Shown: one piece after another, positions 20,865 through 29,790 of the stretch | Numbering within the stretch: the first letter of the stretch is position 1 | Layout: each line of letters starts with the position of its first letter | Source: Desulfosporosinus orientis DSM 765 | GTDB taxonomy: Bacteria; Bacillota; Desulfitobacteriia; Desulfitobacteriales; Desulfitobacteriaceae | Assembly: GCF_000235605.1 (NCBI RefSeq) | Contig: NC_016584.1 | Span: 1,662,001 to 1,726,000 of the forward strand | Direction: 5' to 3' | DNA length: 64,000 nt | The notes under the pieces: model-generated | Seen by the model: the letters and a program-made list of their open reading frames with translations, nothing else | What the model was told of the DNA's origin: nothing | The model's database searches: none | Position numbers and translations under genes: made by a program

Positions 20865-21719
20865 TCATTTTAGTATTTTCTGTCGTCGGCTTTTTATAAC
20901 TATCCAACCATAGGTTACCAGCAGACCCAACCCCGTAATCCCTGTGATAAGTAAAAATACAAAACCAATTAAAGGTAAATTAACTAAAGCCACAAAAAGT
21001 AAAGCTTGAATAAGCCACTTGGTCAACGCGGGATAATCCTGAACTTTTGGAGCTAACAGTTTTGTTCCCCAATAATCGATGATGGGTATAAGTCCTAAAA
21101 TGGCAGCAACAAAACTTAGAAGGAACAGTACAACCGCTACAGGGATGCCTATTACGGTAAGTATCAGTAAAAATAAGAAACAGAGGATAATCAGAGCTAA
21201 CCCTGCCCCTATCCCAAAAAGGCGTAACGATGAAACTGATAGAATGTTTTTCGCTTTTGAAATACGGTTGTTTAATAAATAACCCAAGACTGTTAAGAGA
21301 ATAATGGCCATTAAACTGAGTATGAATCTAATTAACCACCCCCCCAACAAAAGAGCTATTCCTAGCAAAAGTTGATTCATAAACGATTGGTTAAAATTGA
21401 ATTCAAAGACTCCTGTTTGCGGAGGCTGCACGGCCGAATTATAGATATGTCCTCCCAGAGCGATGACTAAATCGACATGAGCTGTGGATTCAAGATAAAC
21501 ATTGCCGTTGATGACAATAACTGCCTCTGTAACTGTTCCGGCGATCCTGGCATCGGTATCAGCTGTTATAACAGTTTCCGTGGAATGACCGGCAGGGATA
21601 ACCAATGGGTTTCCTCCAATTTGGGTTTGTAATTCATTCGCGAAGGCATAAGAAGGAGAAAATATTAGAAGTGAGAGCAAAACCAATAACTCTAGACTTA
21701 ATTTAAAGCTATTTCTCAT
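20865..21719 (-). CDS. Exported/membrane protein of the ECF-sigma operon
   Basis: A 284-residue protein with a signal peptide (cleaved near FANE), an extracytoplasmic beta-rich stretch (about 35-105, with VITADTDARIAGTVTEAVIV resembling polymer-forming/bactofilin-like repeats) and about five membrane segments afterwards. Its ATG overlaps the stop of the anti-sigma gene by 4 bp. It is probably an envelope-stress effector; the exact role is unknown. Confidence 0.65.
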   Translation of the reverse strand: MRNSFKLSLELLVLLSLLIFSPSYAFANELQTQIGGNPLVIPAGHSTETVITADTDARIAGTVTEAVIVINGNVYLESTAHVDLVIALGGHIYNSAVQPPQTGVFEFNFNQSFMNQLLLGIALLLGGWLIRFILSLMAIILLTVLGYLLNNRISKAKNILSVSSLRLFGIGAGLALIILCFLFLLILTVIGIPVAVVLFLLSFVAAILGLIPIIDYWGTKLLAPKVQDYPALTKWLIQALLFVALVNLPLIGFVFLLITGITGLGLLVTYGWIVIKSRRQKILK

Positions 21720-22213
21720 GAAAGCACCTCATTAACGTGAAATCCCTTAAGCATAGCCCTTACTAATAAAATACCGCCTATGCTAAGCAAGATCGCGCTG
21801 CCCCCTATAACCCAACTGAAGGTTAGAGGGAAAAATCGCATCAATGCAGTCTCTAATTGACCTAGGAGTGAACCCACTGCATAAATTATTTGTAGGAATC
21901 GCCAAACTAACGAGGAAAAAAGCATAAATGGGCATAACAGGAGAACCAGGACAAAGGCAGTTAGTGCAAATTGCTGCTTTGCTTTTTTCTTTTCCATTTT
22001 AATGGATATAAGAATCCGTTCCTCTAGGTTCAATGGTGCTTGAATAGAAGCATAGGCTTGCACCAAACCAGAATTCAAACTCCTTAATTGATGAGCAACA
22101 CTCTGGCAGTCCTCACAGGTTTGCAAATGGGCTTCCATCTGTTCCTGTAAGTCTCCCCCTAACTCTCCATCTATGAAAGCAGAGATATTTCCCAAACATT
22201 CTCGGCATTCCAT
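21716..22213 (-). CDS. Anti-sigma factor with zinc-finger (zf-HC2) domain
   Basis: A 165-residue protein with an N-terminal ZAS motif (ECRECLGNISAFIDGEL; HLQTCEDC, i.e. H-x3-C-x2-C), a short linker and two C-terminal membrane segments. It should hold the ECF sigma factor inactive at the membrane until an envelope signal. It starts 1 bp after the sigma gene stop and overlaps the next gene. Confidence 0.85.
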   Translation of the reverse strand: MECRECLGNISAFIDGELGGDLQEQMEAHLQTCEDCQSVAHQLRSLNSGLVQAYASIQAPLNLEERILISIKMEKKKAKQQFALTAFVLVLLLCPFMLFSSLVWRFLQIIYAVGSLLGQLETALMRFFPLTFSWVIGGSAILLSIGGILLVRAMLKGFHVNEVLS

Positions 22214-22214
22214 A

Positions 22215-22754
22215 TTAAATACTCCCTTCTGTACATGCTTGATCCGCTAATAAGCGAGCGAGTTGTGTTCTGGCCGTATGAATTCTCGATTTTACCGTTC
22301 CTACGGGTATTCCCAATATATCAGCGATTTCCTGATAACTGTACCCTTGCAATTCTCTAAGCACAATCGTTATGCGGTATTCGTGACTAAGCTGTTGCAG
22401 AGCTTCCTGAATCGATAAGTTCTCGTCCCAATCAGAACCTAGATCAGGTGCTATAGTTTCTAATTCGGAATCAGTCGTTGGGGTTGGGTGGCGTTTTTTT
22501 AAGCGGTCGAGGCAGGTATTCGTAATCATCTTTTTGAGCCAAGTGTGAAAGGCACGAGGATCGCTAAGTTGGTTAACTGAGCGATAAATTTTAAGAAAAA
22601 CCTCTTGAGAAACATCTTCAGCTTCTCGCTCATCCTGGACTAAGGCGAATGCTGTGCGATAGACGTAAGGCGTATAACTTCTGACCAAACGTGTAAAAGA
22701 GGGTTCATCACCGGTTTGTATTTTAGATATTAAGTTAAAATCAAAATCGGTCAC
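22215..22754 (-). CDS. ECF sigma factor (SigW/RpoE type)
   Basis: A 179-residue sigma-70 family group IV protein: region 2 (FTRLVRSYTPYVYRTAFALV; EAEDVSQEVFLKIYR) and region 4 (LSHEYRITIVLRELQGYSYQ; GIPVGTVKSRIHTARTQL). It heads an operon with anti-sigma factor, membrane protein and DedA-PAP2 genes. Autoregulation is usual for such operons; I could not assign its promoter motif. Confidence 0.9.
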   Translation of the reverse strand: MTDFDFNLISKIQTGDEPSFTRLVRSYTPYVYRTAFALVQDEREAEDVSQEVFLKIYRSVNQLSDPRAFHTWLKKMITNTCLDRLKKRHPTPTTDSELETIAPDLGSDWDENLSIQEALQQLSHEYRITIVLRELQGYSYQEIADILGIPVGTVKSRIHTARTQLARLLADQACTEGSI

Positions 22755-22829
22755 TGCATTGATCCATCCCCTCGCCCAGAACCTTCAGTTTACTTTTGCA
22801 TTGTAAATCATTGCATAAAATTCCACCAC

Positions 22830-23230
22830 TGAGCAAATAACAGTGTAAAATCAGCGTAAGCTGTTTCCAGTGTATCCCCAAAGTTCTTTCCAAAATAATA
22901 AACGTTAGGTTCATAAGATTGGCACCAATTCCTGATAAAAGAGCATAAAGGCGATAGGAAAGTTTACTGATGCCTGCAAAGTAAGCGGTAAAGTGACGAA
23001 ATCCCGGGAAGAAATAGCCTAATACAATTATTTTAACACCAAAACGCTTGAACTACTCTTCTGCACGCTCTATCCTATGAATATTCAAGTGTTGGAATTG
23101 GCCAATACAGGTTAAAAGGGGAGGTCCAAGCATACCCAGAGACAGATAGAGACTTCAAGCCTCTTTGGTGTTTCCATAACCAATAGGCAATGCCGATAAG
23201 ACCTGCATCAATGATAACAATATCAAAAAC
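22830..23230 (-). pseudogene. Decayed DedA-family gene
   Basis: Read on the minus strand, this stretch gives LGYFFPGFRHFTAYFAGISK and LSYRLYALLSGIGAN, closely matching the DedA half of the 19566-20843 protein. Upstream the frame continues as QHLNIHRIERAEE, then a TAG (23053-23055) where relatives have an aromatic residue, then FKRFG. Farther upstream a frameshift or stop separates another helical piece. No start codon or C-terminus remains, so it is a pseudogene, probably a relic of a DedA duplicate. Confidence 0.65.
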
Positions 23231-23248
23231 GATGGAACTTCTATAGTT

Positions 23249-23314
23249 AAAAGACGAGAAAAAAGATTTAAAAGTTCGTGAACTTTTAAATCTTTTTTCT
23301 CGTCTTTTTTAGTG
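23249..23314 (+). terminator. Very long perfect hairpin with T tract
   Basis: Two 29-bp arms (23249-23277 and 23280-23308) are perfect inverted copies separated by only 2 nt. The left arm begins AAAAGACGAG and the right arm ends CTCGTCTTTT, followed by more T. It works as a terminator on either strand and lies between the DedA relic and the PAP2 gene. Confidence 0.8.
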
Positions 23315-23370
23315 TACGATAGTCGAACTAAACCATATCAATCAAATCACACACATGGGAGGAACTATAA

Positions 23371-23967
23371 TTGAACACGTTTGACTTAGCAGGCTACCAT
23401 TTTTTGAATCAGTGGGCGGGTCATTTCTATGCCCTAGACTTAATCATGGCCTTTTTTGCTCAGTATGCCCTGGAGCTTTATGCTATTATGTTTGTAGTCG
23501 CTTGGTTTATCTTGCCAAAACCCAACATTGAGCAACGACATGCCTTAGTGATTATGGGTTTCTCCGGTATTTTGGCACTGGTTATTAACGTTTTGATAAC
23601 ACATGTTTGGTTTAGGCCCAGACCCTTTGTAACACTTCCTAAAGGTGCATTTACTCAACTCATCCCCCATTCGGTTGATGCCTCTTTTCCCAGTGACCAT
23701 ACCGCAGGAAGTTTTGGGTTTGCCGCTGGATCATGGAGTAAAGCTCAACGTTGGGTAAGCCGCAGCTTTACAGTCCTCGCTATTTTAGTAGCAATAGCCC
23801 GGGTTTATGTAGGAATTCATTGGCCAACCGATGTATTGGCAGGGGTTGTTATTGGTCTTATCAGTGGAAAAGTGATGTGGAAATTTGAACACTTCTTTAA
23901 ACCGTTAACTAATTTTGCATTACATCTCTTTAGATTCGGTTTAAAGGAACATCAAGCTAGAGGTTAA
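23371..23967 (+). CDS. PAP2 phosphatase, undecaprenyl-diphosphatase (BcrC) type
   Basis: A 198-residue membrane protein with complete PAP2 motifs: HVWFRPRP, FPSDHTAGS and ARVYVGIHWPTD. It probably dephosphorylates undecaprenyl diphosphate outside the membrane for cell-wall lipid recycling, and such proteins often give bacitracin tolerance. The start is TTG, with GGGAGGAAC 9 bp upstream. In contrast to the PAP2 half at 19566-20843, all catalytic residues are present. Confidence 0.82.
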   Translation: MNTFDLAGYHFLNQWAGHFYALDLIMAFFAQYALELYAIMFVVAWFILPKPNIEQRHALVIMGFSGILALVINVLITHVWFRPRPFVTLPKGAFTQLIPHSVDASFPSDHTAGSFGFAAGSWSKAQRWVSRSFTVLAILVAIARVYVGIHWPTDVLAGVVIGLISGKVMWKFEHFFKPLTNFALHLFRFGLKEHQARG

Positions 23968-24019
23968 GAACAGATTTTACATCATTAACTCATTTTGGTA
24001 ATATCATACGATAGAAACA

Positions 24020-24063
24020 AAAATAGGTGTCGATGACCTTGAAAAGGTCTCGACCCTATTTCT
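24020..24063 (+). terminator. Possible terminator after the PAP2 gene
   Basis: An imperfect hairpin: AAATAGGtGTCGAtGACCTT / AAGGTCTCGACcCTATTT, followed by CTAAG rather than T. Weak. Confidence 0.45.
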
Positions 24064-24135
24064 AAGAAATCTATTCGATGAACTCTTAATAATATATGTT
24101 AACAAATAGATTAGTTTAGAAAGGTTTGGGTTATC

Positions 24136-25596
24136 TTGCGTCGAAAATGGCTGGTTTTAATTTTGCTTCTGCTATCATTGGCAGCTGCAATTACTTTTAT
24201 CTTACATAGCTATAAGAATTTCAGGGTTCAAGAAGGGTTTACCCCTTTACCGTTATCCTTCGACCCCTACTCCTCAACATCAACCTATGATTGGAAGGGA
24301 ACGTCAGTTAGCATTCAAGGCGGTTTTGTAAAAGGAAAACTGGTTGAGAACAACAAAACGGAGAGCTTACTTTTGCGTGCCCTCTCACCCACACCGTCAA
24401 TCACCATTAAAAGTTCAAGTGATACAACCGTCAATTTGAGGTTAGAAAATATTAGCCCTTCCAAAATTAAATTTGGAAGTGACATAACTAATCTTGAAGC
24501 TATTGATCCCCATACTGTTTCACTGGCAGTGGCTGTTAAGCATAATCAAGTGAAGAATATCAAGGTCGAGCTTATACCTGATGACAATCCTGAGGTTGTC
24601 ATTCTTGGAGATAATCGCAATGGTTATGGCACATTTTCACAGATCATTGACCAAATTAACGGAATCAGCCCCGCTTTTGTCATTGATAATGGAGATTTAG
24701 TCTATGGCGGAGAGCCGAACAGGTATCGGCTTTTCTATGAAACTGTTTCTAAGCTTCAAGTTCCTCTTTTTACAACACTTGGAAACCATGATATTCGTGA
24801 AAATGGCCGGGGGATTTACACCATGCTTTTTGGCCCCCCTTACTATTCCTTTGATTACTTTAACAACCATTTTATCTTTTTAGATAGTTCAAGAGGCTGG
24901 TCAGAAAAAACAGCTATACCTGAAGAACAGTATCAATGGCTTGAAAGCGACCTTCAACATGCACAAGGGAAGCGTATTTTTGTTGTGTCTCATATACCAC
25001 CTACTGATCCAAGGGCTAAAGTTACCCCTAATCCTTACCCAAACTTAGCCCCGAACCAAGAAACAGGTTTGATTCAAAAAGAAATGAATAAGTTAAGTGG
25101 CACAAGTGATATTGACCATGCCTTTAATGACAAAGAAGAAGCGAAGAAGTTTGAAGGACTAATGACCAAGTATAAAGTAGATACGGTGTATCTTTCTCAT
25201 ATTCATAGCTTCTACAGCTTTGTAAAAGATAATGTTCGTTATGTGATTACCGGAGGAGCAGGAGCGGAGCTGCTTACCCAAAATAGCTTTTATCATTATA
25301 TTCGTGCTCATATTACGAATAAGGAAAATTACCTTGAAATTGTAGAACTGCCCTCCCCGCCCAATCAAATCATCGACCGCTATTGGGCAGCCGGAGTCAT
25401 GTTTGCCAATTCGATCTATAAAGAGTATCAAACACTTGTGTTAGCTATATTGGTATTCATCTTATTAGTTGTGGGCTGGGTTCTTTGGATTTACCGTAAG
25501 AAGTGGTGGTCCTTCCTTAAACGTTTGGGGAACTGGCTTTATACAGTCATAAAGTTTTCTTTCGTTAAGTACAAGGAAATTGTGCGAAGGAAATAA
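24136..25596 (+). CDS. Membrane-anchored metallophosphoesterase
   Basis: A 486-residue calcineurin-like phosphoesterase. An N-terminal membrane anchor (residues about 5-22) is followed by an extracytoplasmic domain with the metal ligands GDNR, DNGDLVYGGE, GNHD, VVSHIPP and LSHIHS, and a C-terminal membrane segment near 430-450. The active site would face outside. TTG start preceded by AAAGG. Located between the PAP2 and MFS genes on the same strand; a 46-bp gap leads to the MFS gene. Substrate unknown. Confidence 0.78.
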   Translation: MRRKWLVLILLLLSLAAAITFILHSYKNFRVQEGFTPLPLSFDPYSSTSTYDWKGTSVSIQGGFVKGKLVENNKTESLLLRALSPTPSITIKSSSDTTVNLRLENISPSKIKFGSDITNLEAIDPHTVSLAVAVKHNQVKNIKVELIPDDNPEVVILGDNRNGYGTFSQIIDQINGISPAFVIDNGDLVYGGEPNRYRLFYETVSKLQVPLFTTLGNHDIRENGRGIYTMLFGPPYYSFDYFNNHFIFLDSSRGWSEKTAIPEEQYQWLESDLQHAQGKRIFVVSHIPPTDPRAKVTPNPYPNLAPNQETGLIQKEMNKLSGTSDIDHAFNDKEEAKKFEGLMTKYKVDTVYLSHIHSFYSFVKDNVRYVITGGAGAELLTQNSFYHYIRAHITNKENYLEIVELPSPPNQIIDRYWAAGVMFANSIYKEYQTLVLAILVFILLVVGWVLWIYRKKWWSFLKRLGNWLYTVIKFSFVKYKEIVRRK

Positions 25597-25654
25597 GGTA
25601 AAGTGTAAAAAATACAGAAAAAAATAGTAAAATAATAATTGGGTGGGGAAAACT

Positions 25655-26842
25655 ATGACTGCCTTTAAAGAACAGAAAAAGATTCTTGGCTTAGAATGGA
25701 ACATATTCTTTACTGGACTTACAAGCTTTTTAACAGACACTACGACTAAAATGATCTATGCGGTTTTGCCGTTATTCTTAATTTCCATAGGGGCAACGAA
25801 AACGGAACTCTCATTAATTGAAGGAATCGCTGAGAGTACAGCTTCAATTCTTAAAGCCTTGTCGGGCTGGTGGAGTGATAAAATAGGTCGGAATAAACCT
25901 TTCATGATTGTTGGTTATGCCATGACCACTATGTTATCTCCCTTGTTTTCAGGCGTAACATCTCCGTTGCAAGCACTGATCATTCGATTCATTGAAAGGG
26001 TTGGCAAAGGTATTCGCACTGCTCCGAGGGATAGTCTGATTGCAGGCTCTTCAAACGAAAAGGCTAAAGGGAAGAGTTTTGGCTTTCATAAAGCAATGGA
26101 TAACAGCGGAGCCATCATTGGTCCCTTACTCGCCTTTGTCATTTTAATCGTTTTCCCAAATGATTACCGTAAGGTTTTCTTGATATCAGTAATTCCTGCA
26201 ACACTTGGACTCCTAGCCATTATCATCTTCGTGAAAGAAGCCAAAAAGACTAAAGATGAACTCCCCGGAAAGATTAACTGGAGGGATTTCCCCAAACGGT
26301 ATTATTTATTTCTTGCCATTGTTTTTATTTTTACGTTAGGGAACTCAACCGATGCCCTTCTTTTAGTGAAAGCCAATGATGTCGGTATCAAAGCCTTATT
26401 TATTCCCTTGGTGTATCTAATATTCAACATAGTTTCTGTGGCTTTTGCAGTCCCAGCCGGTATGCTTTCAGATAAGTTTGGCCGCGAACGGCTGATTATC
26501 TTTGGCTACCTTCTTTACTCCATCATTTATTTTGGTTTTGGCAGAACTCATGATAAAATCGTCGTTATTTTACTTTTTGCACTTTATGGGCTATATAGTG
26601 CGGCAACGGATGGGGTTCAGAAGGCGTTGGTTTCCGACCTTATTGATAAAAAGAAAAGAGGTACAGGCCTCGGAATTTATAACTCCCTCGTGGGCATGAC
26701 CCTTCTTCCGGCGAGTCTGATTGCAGGGGTTTTGTATGACAAAGTAGATAGCAAAGCTCCTTTTTACTTTGGTTCAATTATGGCGTTAATAGCTGCACTG
26801 TTCATGTACGGTTTGTATAAGAAAAAGGTATCTACAGAATAG
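25655..26842 (+). CDS. MFS transporter
   Basis: A 395-residue, 12-segment major facilitator. Loop 2-3 carries GWWSDKIGRNKPFMIVGY, and GMLSDKFGRERLIIFGY lies in the second half. It resembles the YfkF/YbfB-like MFS branch annotated as efflux proteins. I chose the ATG at 25655, 6 bp after GGTGGGG, over the GTG four codons upstream. It is probably co-transcribed with the phosphoesterase. Substrate unknown; the stop is TAG. Confidence 0.78.
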   Translation: MTAFKEQKKILGLEWNIFFTGLTSFLTDTTTKMIYAVLPLFLISIGATKTELSLIEGIAESTASILKALSGWWSDKIGRNKPFMIVGYAMTTMLSPLFSGVTSPLQALIIRFIERVGKGIRTAPRDSLIAGSSNEKAKGKSFGFHKAMDNSGAIIGPLLAFVILIVFPNDYRKVFLISVIPATLGLLAIIIFVKEAKKTKDELPGKINWRDFPKRYYLFLAIVFIFTLGNSTDALLLVKANDVGIKALFIPLVYLIFNIVSVAFAVPAGMLSDKFGRERLIIFGYLLYSIIYFGFGRTHDKIVVILLFALYGLYSAATDGVQKALVSDLIDKKKRGTGLGIYNSLVGMTLLPASLIAGVLYDKVDSKAPFYFGSIMALIAALFMYGLYKKKVSTE

Positions 26843-26968
26843 AAATAAATATTTGGATTATAATTAAAGATTGCACATACCTAACTTCTCCTAATCCTAC
26901 GTCGTGGAATAACATCAAACGTCTCGATTCCAGGTTTTCCTAAAAGATAAAGAAATGACCAGAGAAAA

Positions 26969-27012
26969 AATAGAGGATATTGAGGGGGGAACCCTCTAAT
27001 ATCCTCTATTTT
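26969..27012. terminator. Bidirectional terminator
   Basis: AATAGAGGATATT / AATATCCTCTATT with an inner AGGG/CCCT stem lies between the MFS gene and the convergent RHH gene, with A/T tracts on both sides. Confidence 0.85.
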
Positions 27013-27015
27013 GGG

Positions 27016-27201
27016 TTAATCTTTCGGCCTATGATCAGACTCATCCCGCTCATTTAACCGGCCGCTGCGCCGCAGTGCATCTCGAAGCAAAAACTCAATA
27101 TGAGCATTAACACTGCGAAATTCATCAGCCGCCCAGCGTTCTAAAGAGGCATAAAGTTTGGGGTCAAGTCGTAAGGGAAACTGTTTTTTCGCTGCCATCA
27201 T
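27016..27201 (-). CDS. Arc/CopG-type ribbon-helix-helix protein
   Basis: A 61-residue protein, [20 protein letters not shown] then a helix-turn-helix-like segment ending [11 protein letters not shown], typical of short Arc-like RHH DNA-binding proteins. It lies 16-20 bp downstream of the SPFH gene, a pairing seen often in Firmicutes. The start is one of two adjacent ATGs (27201 or 27198), after GGGATGTGG. It may regulate the SPFH gene; unproven. Confidence 0.72.
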   Translation of the reverse strand: MMAAKKQFPLRLDPKLYASLERWAADEFRSVNAHIEFLLRDALRRSGRLNERDESDHRPKD

Positions 27202-27216
27202 GACCACATCCCAAAA

Positions 27217-28056
27217 CTAATACATTGTCCCTGCATTAATGACAGGTTGAGTTGCTCGTTCAGAAACAATAGAAACCAGCAGATTATTAATCATAGCGGC
27301 CTTACGTTCTTCATCAAGGTCTACGACGCCGTCGTTTTCGATGCGGGCAATAGCCATCTGAACCATTCCGACAGCCCCTTCAACGATGATTTGCCGGGCT
27401 GAAAGAATAGCGGAGGCTTGCTGCCGCTGCAGCATGGCTCCTGCGATTTCCGTTGCATAGGCTAAATGGGTGAGGCGGGCTTCAGATATTTCAACTCCGG
27501 CCAGATCCAGACGCTGCTGAAGTTCATTCATTAATTCATTGGATACTTCATCAGGATTCCCCCGCAGGGAAAAGCCTTTACCCTCAAAATCATCGTAGGC
27601 ATAACGTGTGGCAATATGACGCAAAGCGGTTTCACTTTGAATTTCTACAAATTCCTCGTATTTTTCAACATCAAAAATAGCTTTGGCAGTATCAATGACC
27701 CGAAAAACGATGACCGCTGCAATTTCCACGGGATTGCCTTCAATATCGTTAACTTTGAGAGTTTTGCTGTTGAAGTTGCGAACTCGCAAGGAGACACCTT
27801 TGCGTATGGCAAGAGGGACGCTTAACCAAAGGCCGGGTTCCCGGACTGTACCCAGATAGCTGCCGAAAAAGACGAGGGCATAGGATTTATTGGGCTGAAC
27901 CACCAAAACGCCAGTGGCTAAGATAATCGCCAAAAGTATCAGAGGGATGCCCACGAGGATTTTCTGGATTACTAAGGCTATTCCGCCAATAAACAAGGCC
28001 AGAATAAGAATAATGCCCAGATAACCGTTGATGGCCCATGCTTTCTTTTCAACCAT
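27217..28056 (-). CDS. SPFH (Band 7/stomatin-like) membrane protein
   Basis: A 279-residue protein with two N-terminal membrane segments (about 10-50) and a SPFH domain ([58 protein letters not shown]), then a helical tail ([14 protein letters not shown]). It belongs to the bacterial prohibitin-like group that organises membrane microdomains. Followed by the RHH gene. The stop is TAG. Confidence 0.85.
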   Translation of the reverse strand: MVEKKAWAINGYLGIILILALFIGGIALVIQKILVGIPLILLAIILATGVLVVQPNKSYALVFFGSYLGTVREPGLWLSVPLAIRKGVSLRVRNFNSKTLKVNDIEGNPVEIAAVIVFRVIDTAKAIFDVEKYEEFVEIQSETALRHIATRYAYDDFEGKGFSLRGNPDEVSNELMNELQQRLDLAGVEISEARLTHLAYATEIAGAMLQRQQASAILSARQIIVEGAVGMVQMAIARIENDGVVDLDEERKAAMINNLLVSIVSERATQPVINAGTMY

Positions 28057-28368
28057 GATGATTCCTCCTTGAGATTAATTTGATACTAATATGATATCAC
28101 ATTGAAATGATATGTAAAGGTCCTATTTTAGGATTCAAAAAGGAACGAGATAGTCTCTCGATCCTTTTTGGTGGTTGCTTAGTTTGATATATCTATTATG
28201 TGGGGGTTATATTTAATACTTCGAAGGTCTGGCAAAGAAGTGTGAGTTTAAGAGTATTAATAGAATTTCAAGGCTTTGTTGTGCTATTATTATAAGCAGC
28301 CCTCAGCGGCGATACTTTTAACAGTTATATATATCAATAAGTTATAACCGAGAGGAGATTAGCTTGAT
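28057..28368. other. Intergenic region between SPFH and SPASM radical-SAM genes
   Basis: This divergent 312-bp spacer contains a strong hairpin, AAAAAGGAaCGAGA / TCTCGaTCCTTTTT, at 28137-28168 and presumably both promoters. Nothing else was recognised. Confidence 0.5.
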
Positions 28369-29442
28369 ATGAAAGATATCGTTGAATTAGTTTTTCATCC
28401 TTCCCCTTCGATAGAACGCCTTTACCTGGAGTTGACCAATCGCTGCAATTTGTCTTGTGAAATGTGTTACCGTCAGAGATGGCACGAACCTCTGGGTGAT
28501 ATGTCGACAGAGATTATAAGTTCTATCGCAGGTGAGACAGCTGTTTTTCCTGATCTTAAGGAAGTGATTCTGGGAGGAATCGGTGAACCCACGATTGCAG
28601 ATAATTTTCGTCAAGCTGTGGAGCTATTCGCACCAAGGTATGAAATTACCGTAACCACGAACGGGACTACGTTGAACGAGAATATGATTGAATTTTTGCT
28701 TTCGCGTGGTGTAGCTCGAATCGCCTTGTCAGTAGATTCAACTGATGTACAGACGTTTGCTGCCATCCGGCATGAAAATGTACAAGGCCTCTTGGAGAGC
28801 ACACGTCAGATAGCTAAACAGAGGGTTATGGGGAGACCTGAGATCATTTGGGAATTCGTAGCTATGAAAAGCACTCTTCCATATTTGCACGAAACCGTGC
28901 GCCAGGCGGGACAACTGGGAGTAAATCGAATCCTCGTTTCCCATATTCTGCCTATGCGCGAAGAGTTGAAGGCGGAAACCCTTTATCACCCTATGCTTCC
29001 TGAGTATGAGCGAAGCTTCCAAACAGCTTTTTTATTGGGATTGGCAAAAGGTGTGGAAGTAATTTTACCTAAAAGCGAGTTAAAAACAGAACGATATTGT
29101 AAGTTTGTGGAAACTCAAAGCGCTATTGTACGCTGGGATGGTCAAGTTTCTCCCTGTTATCGGTTTTTACATTCCTATCCAGAGTATGTCTTCGGAAGGT
29201 ATAAGCAGATTGACGCTCACAGTTTTGGTTCACTCAGAGAGCAATCTTTGCTAAAAATCTGGACTTCTCCTGAATTCATGAGTTATCGTTACAATGTTCT
29301 GCACGGAGAATATGCTTCTTGTCCTGATTGTCAGTGGGTTGAAGGGTGCGACATGGTTCTTCGGGCAGATATGGATTGCTTAGGTCACTCTCCGGCTTGC
29401 GGAGATTGTCTTTGGGGACGGGGAATAACCGTTTGTCCATGA
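28369..29442 (+). CDS. Radical-SAM/SPASM protein, tungsten-cofactor oxidoreductase maturase-like
   Basis: A 357-residue radical-SAM protein with C-NLS-C-EM-C near residue 24 and a C-terminal SPASM region rich in Cys (YASCPDCQWVEGCDMVL; SPACGDCLWGRGITVCP). The LTNRCNLSCEMCYRQRW start and the tail resemble maturases of tungsten aldehyde:ferredoxin oxidoreductases. No such oxidoreductase is in the window, so the assignment stays tentative. The ATG follows GAGAGGAG. Confidence 0.6.
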   Translation: MKDIVELVFHPSPSIERLYLELTNRCNLSCEMCYRQRWHEPLGDMSTEIISSIAGETAVFPDLKEVILGGIGEPTIADNFRQAVELFAPRYEITVTTNGTTLNENMIEFLLSRGVARIALSVDSTDVQTFAAIRHENVQGLLESTRQIAKQRVMGRPEIIWEFVAMKSTLPYLHETVRQAGQLGVNRILVSHILPMREELKAETLYHPMLPEYERSFQTAFLLGLAKGVEVILPKSELKTERYCKFVETQSAIVRWDGQVSPCYRFLHSYPEYVFGRYKQIDAHSFGSLREQSLLKIWTSPEFMSYRYNVLHGEYASCPDCQWVEGCDMVLRADMDCLGHSPACGDCLWGRGITVCP

Positions 29443-29790
29443 GTGAGCTAAATCTTATGGCTTATTGATCCAGATGGTTTCTGTATCTACAGAGCCATCT
29501 TTTTTTATAGTAGTCGGCCATCTATAATTGCAGAACGTCCTAAGGGACTATCACTTTGGCCTTATAGTATATACATTTTACTTAAATCAGCAAATATATT
29601 TACAATATTATTAATTAGTTGCTTCATGGGGTGATTACTATAAAGATGGAGGCAGGTGACAATGTTCACCTGCCTCCGAGTCTTGAGAGCCCAAGTCTCA
29701 GCCAGGGTGTCAAGAACGATAGGGTGTCATGAGAAATTCGGACTTATGATCCGAACCGCCCCTAGTGGGCGATGCATAGGCATATTTTTA
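29443..29790. repeat. Intergenic region with palindromes and direct repeats, possible IS relic
   Basis: Besides the terminator, this 348-bp region holds a perfect 12-bp hairpin (GGAGGCAGGTGA / TCACCTGCCTCC, 29648-29677), two direct copies of AGGGTGTCA about 20 bp apart, and a CGCCCctaGTGGGCG hairpin. Repeats of TGTCA type occur at ends of some insertion sequences, but no transposase remains. Confidence 0.35.
29472..29506 (+). terminator. Terminator of the SPASM radical-SAM gene
   Basis: AGATGG-tttCTGT / ACAG-agCCATCT followed by T7. Confidence 0.85.
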
